Part shown: positions 59,797-64,000 of the stretch, piece after piece
Position numbering within the stretch: position 1 is the stretch's first letter
Layout of the letters: every line of letters starts with the position of its first letter
DNA from: Paenibacillus sp.
Lineage (GTDB): Bacteria > Bacillota > Bacilli > Paenibacillales > NBRC-103111
Assembly: GCA_031180825.1 (NCBI GenBank)
Contig: JAPSLM010000012.1
Location: forward strand, 45,309 to 109,308
Reading direction: 5' to 3'
Length of the DNA: 64,000 nt
Program-made: the position numbers and the translations under genes
Notes under the pieces: generated by a model
Told to the model about the DNA's origin: nothing
The model's database searches: none
Seen by the model: the letters and a program-made list of their open reading frames with translations, nothing else

Positions 59797-60693
59797 ATGA
59801 TGAACATCTGCATTGAAAATACGATGCATCAGTATGAAATTTTGTATGCCATGCCCGAAGAAAAACGCGAGGACTACTTCCGGTATACGATGATGGGGCC
59901 CTTTGCAGAGATGTGGAAGACGATTCACGTTCCGATGAAGGCCAGTCATGCGGGGGCCTACGACATTATGATGGCCACGAGAATGCTCGGATATCTGGAC
60001 GTGAACGAGACGGAGATCGGGCAAGCGGGATTAAAGAAGCTCCAAGATATCGGGATCAATCGTTTAGCCGGGCAAACGCTGCATTATTGTATCGATCGCA
60101 TGGGGGAAGCCGGTCTGCGTATAGGCACCGAATCGCTGCGCTTCGGCGCCTATCTGGCCAATCCCCAAAAGCTCGCTTACACCAAGGGCTATTCCGGCTT
60201 TGGGGGAATACCCGGTTATATTCAGTTGATGATCTATCCGAACGACTACAATATCCCGAGAATCCCGGCGATCCTTGCTCATGAGCTTCATCATAATATA
60301 CGGTTTTCTTATTTTGACTGGGATCACGGGAATATAAGCGTAGGGGATTATATCATCGTTGAAGGACTGGCCGACTCTTTTGCCAGTGCGCTGTACGGAG
60401 AGAGTATGCTGGGCCCTTGGGCGACTTCGTTCGATGGGGAAGACTTGTTTTATTCCATTGAGGTCATTCGGCAAGCGTTAGAGGTCAAGGGATTTGCGGA
60501 AGTGAGCAGCTACATGTTTGGCGATGAGATCGCAAGGGAACAAGGATATCCCCCTGCCGGGCTTTCGTTTGGGGCCGGTTACGCGGTCGGTTATTATACC
60601 GTTCAGCAATTCTTGAAAAACTCCGGGGCCACGATTTATGAAGCAACGCGAATGCCAGCAGCAGAGATCCTTGAAGGAAGCCGAATTTTTTGA
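59797..60693 (+). CDS. DUF2268-type putative zinc metalloprotein
   Basis: The 298-residue protein has the HExxH motif in ILAHELHHNIRF (H162, E163, H166) and a downstream acidic ligand candidate in IVEGLADSFAS (E189), which is the DUF2268 arrangement. The N-terminal 100 residues are helical. It ends in ATRMPAAEILEGSRIF, with a TRxPAAEIL pattern common in this family. Related proteins are often fused to MerR-type DNA-binding domains; here it stands alone. AAGGCGGTGA precedes the start. Confidence 0.83.
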   Translation: MMNICIENTMHQYEILYAMPEEKREDYFRYTMMGPFAEMWKTIHVPMKASHAGAYDIMMATRMLGYLDVNETEIGQAGLKKLQDIGINRLAGQTLHYCIDRMGEAGLRIGTESLRFGAYLANPQKLAYTKGYSGFGGIPGYIQLMIYPNDYNIPRIPAILAHELHHNIRFSYFDWDHGNISVGDYIIVEGLADSFASALYGESMLGPWATSFDGEDLFYSIEVIRQALEVKGFAEVSSYMFGDEIAREQGYPPAGLSFGAGYAVGYYTVQQFLKNSGATIYEATRMPAAEILEGSRIF

Positions 60694-60951
60694 GCGGATT
60701 CCAGCGTTATATAGAGGGAACCTAACCGTATCTTAAATTTTTCTGAAGGTCGCTCCAAAGACTTGCTTTTTTAGCGTGAACGTGGAAAATTTAACGTCCC
60801 TCCGAAAGAAGTCTCCCACTTCTAAATCTTACGAAGCTTGATGAAAGTGGGAGATGAATTTCGGTAGGCAAAGCCTAAAGTCTTTTTGTTGCCACATTTT
60901 TGCAGGATGCGATATAATCAGTCTTAGATATAAGAAAAGGCTGTTATAATA

Positions 60952-61139
60952 ATGGGATTAGACAACAATAATCATTCAGTGTTTCTATTGTATTATCATC
61001 TTGTTTTGGTTATGAAATATCGCAGAAAAGTGAACTTTGGAAAGAATACTTTTGGTCAAGAGGTTTTTGTTTACTTACAACAGGTGGCGCACCTATGGAA
61101 GTAATAAAGAAATATATCGAAAATCAGGGAATGAAGTGA
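60952..61139 (+). pseudogene. tnpA: tnpA transposase remnant (internal deletion)
   Basis: The ATG at 60952 opens with the IS200-type N-terminus (MGLDNNNHSVF...LVMKYRRKV). After about 26 codons the sequence jumps to the C-terminal end in another frame (LWKEYFWSRGFCLLTTGGAP...IENQGMK, stop 61137-61139). Roughly 70 central codons, which include the HUH and probably the catalytic Tyr, are missing. The joint is near 61030. It cannot be functional, so the element depends on another copy for movement. Confidence 0.85.
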
Positions 61140-61150
61140 GATGACTGGGC

Positions 61151-62257
61151 ATGGCAAACAAGGCCTATAAGTTCCGTTTGTACCCAACGCCTCAGCAAGA
61201 ACAACTGCTTGCCAAAACCTTCGGTTGCGTTCGTTTTGTTTACAACAAAATGTTGGCTGAACGAAAGGAAACCTATGAGCAATTCAAGGATGATCAAGAT
61301 GCATTGAAGCAACAAAAGTTACCTACACCTGCAAAATACAAGAGTGAGTATGCTTGGCTAAAGGAAGTAGACAGCCTTGCGTTAGCAAACGCTCAGCTTC
61401 ATCTGCAAAAGGCATACCAAAACTTCTTTTCTGGGCGCGCAGAATTTCCAGAGTTCAAAAGTCGCAAAGCAAGGCAGTCTTATACAACGAACGTGGTCAA
61501 CGGAAACATCATGCTCTTGGACGGCTATATCAAATTGCCGAAACTGAAACTTGTCAAAATGAAGCAGCATCGAGAAATACCGTCACATCACGTCATCAAG
61601 TCTTGTACGGTTTCTCGAACAAAAACAGGAAAACACTATATTTCTATTCTCACCGAATACGACCATCAACCTGTACAAAAAGAAATACAAGCGGTTGTTG
61701 GCTTGGATTTTTCCATGAATGGCTTATTTGTTGACAGTGAAGAGGGTAAGACAGCCAATTACCCTCAATTCTATCGTCAAGCTTTGGAAAAATTAGCGAA
61801 GGAACAGCGTATTCTATCACGTAGAAAGAAAGGTTCTAACCGTTGGCATAAGCAACGATTGAAGGTTACAAAAATACACGAAAGAATTGCAAACCAACGA
61901 AAAGATTTTCTACATAAGGAATCGCACAAATTAGCGAAACGGTATGATTGCGTGATGATCGAAGATCTCAACATGAAGGGAATGTCACAAGCCCTTAATC
62001 TCGGCAAAAGCGTTGCCGATCATGCATGGGGCATGTTCACGATATTTCTCCAATACAAGTTAGAGGAGCAAGGGAAACGGCTTATCAAAATAGATAAGTG
62101 GTTTCCATCATCCAAAACTTGTTCATGTTGCGGTCGAGTGAAGAAGTCTCTATCTCTTTCTGAGCGTACATTCCACTGCGATTGTGGTTTTGTTGTAGAT
62201 CGAGACTGGAATGCTTCGATCAACATCAAGCGTGAAGGATTGCGGTTATTGGCATAA
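61151..62257 (+). CDS. tnpB: TnpB RNA-guided endonuclease, IS605 family
   Basis: The 368-residue TnpB keeps the RuvC triad: D186 (VGLDFSMNG), E271 (MIEDLNMKG) and D352 (VDRDWNASINI). It also has the zinc finger C324/C327 with C343/C345. The N-terminal KAYKFRLYPTPQQEQLL is standard. It starts 12 bases after the tnpA remnant. It should act as an RNA-guided DNA nuclease with a guide RNA from the right end of the element. Confidence 0.93.
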   Translation: MANKAYKFRLYPTPQQEQLLAKTFGCVRFVYNKMLAERKETYEQFKDDQDALKQQKLPTPAKYKSEYAWLKEVDSLALANAQLHLQKAYQNFFSGRAEFPEFKSRKARQSYTTNVVNGNIMLLDGYIKLPKLKLVKMKQHREIPSHHVIKSCTVSRTKTGKHYISILTEYDHQPVQKEIQAVVGLDFSMNGLFVDSEEGKTANYPQFYRQALEKLAKEQRILSRRKKGSNRWHKQRLKVTKIHERIANQRKDFLHKESHKLAKRYDCVMIEDLNMKGMSQALNLGKSVADHAWGMFTIFLQYKLEEQGKRLIKIDKWFPSSKTCSCCGRVKKSLSLSERTFHCDCGFVVDRDWNASINIKREGLRLLA

Positions 62258-62395
62258 TCAGAGATAGAGCATGGAACAGGCTCGATAGCTAAGTCAATTT
62301 CGTACCGTTAAGTACGATTACCTTAGAAGCCTCCACCTCTAAGCAAAGCGTAGGTGGCGGGTAGTTCACTAGGTTGATATCGATAAGTTCATGCT
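62258..62395 (+). ncRNA. Predicted TnpB guide RNA (omega/reRNA) 3' part
   Basis: TnpB guide RNAs overlap the end of tnpB and run through the right end of the element; the guide is the flanking host DNA. The hairpins at 62300-62317 and 62333-62357 would be scaffold stems. The element appears to end near 62369, so the guide would begin around 62370 with TAGGTTGATATCG. The scaffold start within tnpB cannot be placed. Confidence 0.5.
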
Positions 62396-62432
62396 GTGGA
62401 GGGATAGCAAGTTGCGAAAGCTTTTCAAAAAT

Positions 62433-62837
62433 TATGAAAACGATGGAAGCCTTGAAGTACCGGCTGCCCTTTGCCTATATCCTATCGGCGCTTCTGTTCG
62501 CTTTGATTCATCTTGGAAACAATGATCGGCGCTGGCGATTTTCAACATTTTTCTCGTTGGTCTGTTGTTTTCTTACATGTTCACGGTGACGGGGAGCTTA
62601 TGGATGCCAATCGGCTACCATGTGGCTTGGAATTATACGCAGGGCAGCCTTTATGGACTTGCCGTAAGCGGGAACGATGGGAACGGGGTATTCGAAGCTT
62701 CGTTTCAAACGCATTTAAGCTGGCTGAGCGGTGGAGACTTCGGGCCGGAAGCGGGACTGCTGGACACGGGAATGAGCCTGCTTGGTTTTTTGGTATTGTA
62801 TATATGGCATAGAAAACGACAGCTGCGAGTGACTTGA
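62433..62837 (+). pseudogene. CPBP-family intramembrane protease, broken C-terminal fragment
   Basis: The first frame gives YRLPFAYILSALLFALIHLGNN, which contains the CPBP conserved His motif. The homology then continues in another frame: SALAIFNIFLVGLLFSYMFTVTGSLWMPIGYHVAWNYTQG, here split at the frameshift near 62525. The N-terminus with the EExxxR motif is missing where the IS605 element now ends. It probably was an Abi-type protease gene damaged by the insertion or a related deletion. Confidence 0.75.
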
Positions 62838-62897
62838 AAGTGGGCTAAATGGAAACGATATCGGGAAAGAACACTTCATATCCTGGAGCATAATGAC

Positions 62898-63272
62898 ATG
62901 AGGAAACCTGCAAGTTTGCACCTCTCGCTTGCCATCGCAGTATCGTTAACTTCTGCAACCGGCTTTAGCTTCGCTGACTCCCCAAAAGTCATTGAAAAAG
63001 ACTTAACGGATGCTTTTTTAACTTCAATTTCACCTGCGATCCGTCAGGCTGTGGTTGGTTACTATGGAGTAATAAAGCCATTCGATCTATTTGACGCAAA
63101 AATCAATAGCCTTGAAAGAACGGAAGAGGGCGGTTTTCATTTTAAATGCCAAGTGATCATAACTACATTCGAAGGGGCACACAATCCGCCTTACGGTTAC
63201 GATACCGTTACTTTAGACGTTTCCACGGAAGGGGTAAACGTCATTAATTTTGAACATCAAGATCATAATTAG
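62898..63272 (+). CDS. Secreted DUF3888-like protein
   Basis: The 124-residue protein has a signal peptide (LHLSLAIAVSLTSATGFSFA). The DUF3888 pattern follows: KDLTDAFLTSISPAIRQAVVGYYG, then FKCQVIITTFEGAHNPPYGYDTVTLDVS and VNFEHQD-like ending (VINFEHQDHN). It is AT-richer than most of the window. The function is unknown. Confidence 0.75.
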   Translation: MRKPASLHLSLAIAVSLTSATGFSFADSPKVIEKDLTDAFLTSISPAIRQAVVGYYGVIKPFDLFDAKINSLERTEEGGFHFKCQVIITTFEGAHNPPYGYDTVTLDVSTEGVNVINFEHQDHN

Positions 63273-63285
63273 CATGGAAAAGCAA

Positions 63286-63314
63286 AGGCATCCCGCACAG
63301 GGATGTCCTTTCTT
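63286..63314 (+). terminator. Terminator after the DUF3888 gene
   Basis: AAAGG-ATCCC (63286-63296) pairs with GGGAT-CCTTT (63302-63312). It lies 14 bases after the stop codon. The T-run is short (TTTCTT). Confidence 0.65.
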
Positions 63315-63405
63315 GCATCGAATAGGCGTTGGCATCAAATAGGTATAACAAATATTAACTTCGTGCATAGTAAAGGCGAACGTATGCTAAGAAGGAGGCT
63401 TCTTG

Positions 63406-63581
63406 ATGACTAAAGAAAGTGACAAAGAGAAAGCGGCTGAAGCGAACCGGTTGAATTTTATGATCGTACCGACGATGTGGTGAACGAAGTGCCTGCGACG
63501 ACGGACGTAAACGAAGCCGTTGAGGCTATCACCTCGCATATCAAAAAATACGATGTGCCGGATGAGTTGGAGGAAAAATAA
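63406..63581 (+). pseudogene. Frameshifted small gene
   Basis: A good ribosome site (GAAGGAGG) precedes the ATG at 63406. The first 13 codons read MTKESDKEKAAEA; that frame stops at 63481-63483. A shift near 63442-63446 gives EPVEFYDRTDDVVNEVPATTDVNEAVEAITSHIKKYD (split here by the shift) and ends at 63581 in DELEEK. One extra base would join both parts into an acidic protein of about 58 residues. It may be a real frameshift or a sequencing error. Confidence 0.5.
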
Positions 63582-63595
63582 GAGCACTTAGAATG

Positions 63596-63656
63596 AGACG
63601 CGTACTGGAACCATGATCGCTGTGGACGATCGACCAGTCGCGTCTTTTGTTTTTTG
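63596..63656. terminator. Terminator with nested stem
   Basis: AGACGCG pairs with CGCGTCT and CTGG with CCAG, enclosing GATCG/CGATC. TTTTGTTTTTTG follows on +. It lies 15 bases after the frameshifted small gene. The 63657-63923 gap shows no gene. Confidence 0.75.
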
Positions 63657-63923
63657 ATAGGCTGCTGCACGGTACAACACGGAAGCTGTTTTTTTATAGA
63701 GCAGCTTCAGAGATCAAGCTAATGGAGCGGGGGAATCAGATCATACAAAAAGCTTCTTACTGGGGAAGCCAAAAATGATTGTGCTTACTGATGAATAATT
63801 CCCTATATAATGCGGCTCAATGCTGAAATCGGTTCTTGACAAAATAAACTAAGGGTAGAAATGGAAAAACATCGCTAATCCTGTAATGTTGTAAGTCCGA
63901 CCAAACAACAAAGGAATAGACAG

Positions 63924-64000
63924 ATGCCTACTCATTATATCAACGAAATGCTTGGCTTGCCAGAACTAAACGTGATTCACATTCAACCCATCGATACGGA
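63924..64000 (+). CDS. ISL3-like transposase, N-terminal start (partial)
   Basis: The 25 visible residues, MPTHYINEMLGLPELNVIHI and following, match the usual beginning of ISL3-family transposases (LLGLPxxxV). The gene runs off the right edge. AAAGGAAT precedes the ATG. A possible left inverted repeat begins near 63832 (GGTTCTTGACAAAATAAACT), but the matching end is outside the window. Confidence 0.55.
   Translation, partial: MPTHYINEMLGLPELNVIHIQPIDT

Larger units (their letters stand above)
60795..62369 (+). mobile_element. IS200/IS605-family element, tnpA defective, tnpB intact
   Basis: The left end has a strong hairpin (TCTCCCACTT at 60812-60821 with AAGTGGGAGA at 60845-60854) inside CCGAAA/TTTCGG. 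The right end has TCGTAC/GTACGA (62300-62317) and CCACCT/AGGTGG (62333-62357) stems and ends near TTCAC at 62365-62369. Ends are estimated. There are no inverted repeats, as expected for this family. The element is AT-richer than the host. Confidence 0.72.

Noticed and set aside
1..64000. CRISPR arrays, tRNA and rRNA genes
   Set aside because: No regularly spaced direct repeats, no CCA-ended cloverleaf sequence and no rRNA-like sequence were noticed when reading both strands.

Overview
The window looks like chromosomal DNA of a high-GC, spore-forming Bacillota, most likely Paenibacillus or a close relative. The evidence is strong GGAGG-type ribosome sites, CotF-like and CdaS sporulation proteins, CUT1 sugar ABC transporters, a DUF4855 protein, PRD/PTS regulators and copper-amine-oxidase-type stalk domains. 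I saw no rRNA, tRNA or CRISPR array. Two stretches are clearly more AT-rich than the rest: about 43.1-44.9 kb and about 60.7-64.0 kb.

Layout. 0-17 kb: an amino-sugar/muropeptide catabolic island. It has an alpha/alpha-toroid protein, NanE and an FAD oxidoreductase on +; MurQ, a DUF4434 protein and a ROK kinase on -; an enolase-superfamily enzyme, a DppA-type D-aminopeptidase and a MurR/RpiR regulator on +; then a CUT1 ABC transporter, a DUF4855 exoprotein and an MDR dehydrogenase. Three promoter regions carry a related GGAG/CTCC dyad, which suggests one regulon. 17-19.4 kb: a Bacillus yraG-yraF-adhB-yraE-yraD-like sporulation operon with a sigma-G-like promoter. 19.5-30.4 kb: mixed housekeeping genes, including a divergent kinase, ArsR/AHSA1 pair, 2-hydroxyacid dehydrogenase, Nudix, aldose epimerase, an unusual SRAP protein, amidase and penicillin acylase.

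30.5-34.8 kb: three 28-bp sites built like Xer dif sites (11-6-11). One lies before the NAD(P)HX-repair gene, and two lie just upstream of a XerS-like tyrosine recombinase; a PASTA pseudokinase gene lies between. 35.7-40.7 kb: a compact five-gene cluster of acyl carrier protein, BtrJ-like ATP-grasp ligase, GT-B glycosyltransferase, ABC ATPase and BtrH-like papain-fold protein. It resembles the amino-acyl-ACP branch of butirosin biosynthesis without NRPS or PKS genes, and is the best candidate for an undescribed system. 41-47.8 kb: NAT, aldo/keto reductase, an AT-rich MFS/GNAT insert, fatty-acid hydroxylase, CdaS, a TipA-like MerR regulator and a YqaE protein.

48-56.8 kb: an apparently self-contained PTS. 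A PRD regulator is followed by ascorbate-type EIIA, EIIB and EIIC, a phosphotriesterase-like hydrolase, a creatininase-like amidohydrolase and an SIS protein, then a dedicated HPr and Enzyme I. 57-64 kb: a stalk-domain exoprotein, a Bcr/CflA exporter, a DUF2268 metalloprotein, an IS200/IS605 element (tnpA deleted internally, tnpB intact, guide-RNA end present) beside a broken CPBP protease gene, a DUF3888 protein, a frameshifted small gene and the start of an ISL3-like transposase.

All family names come from reading translated sequence and from memory of the families. No database search was run.
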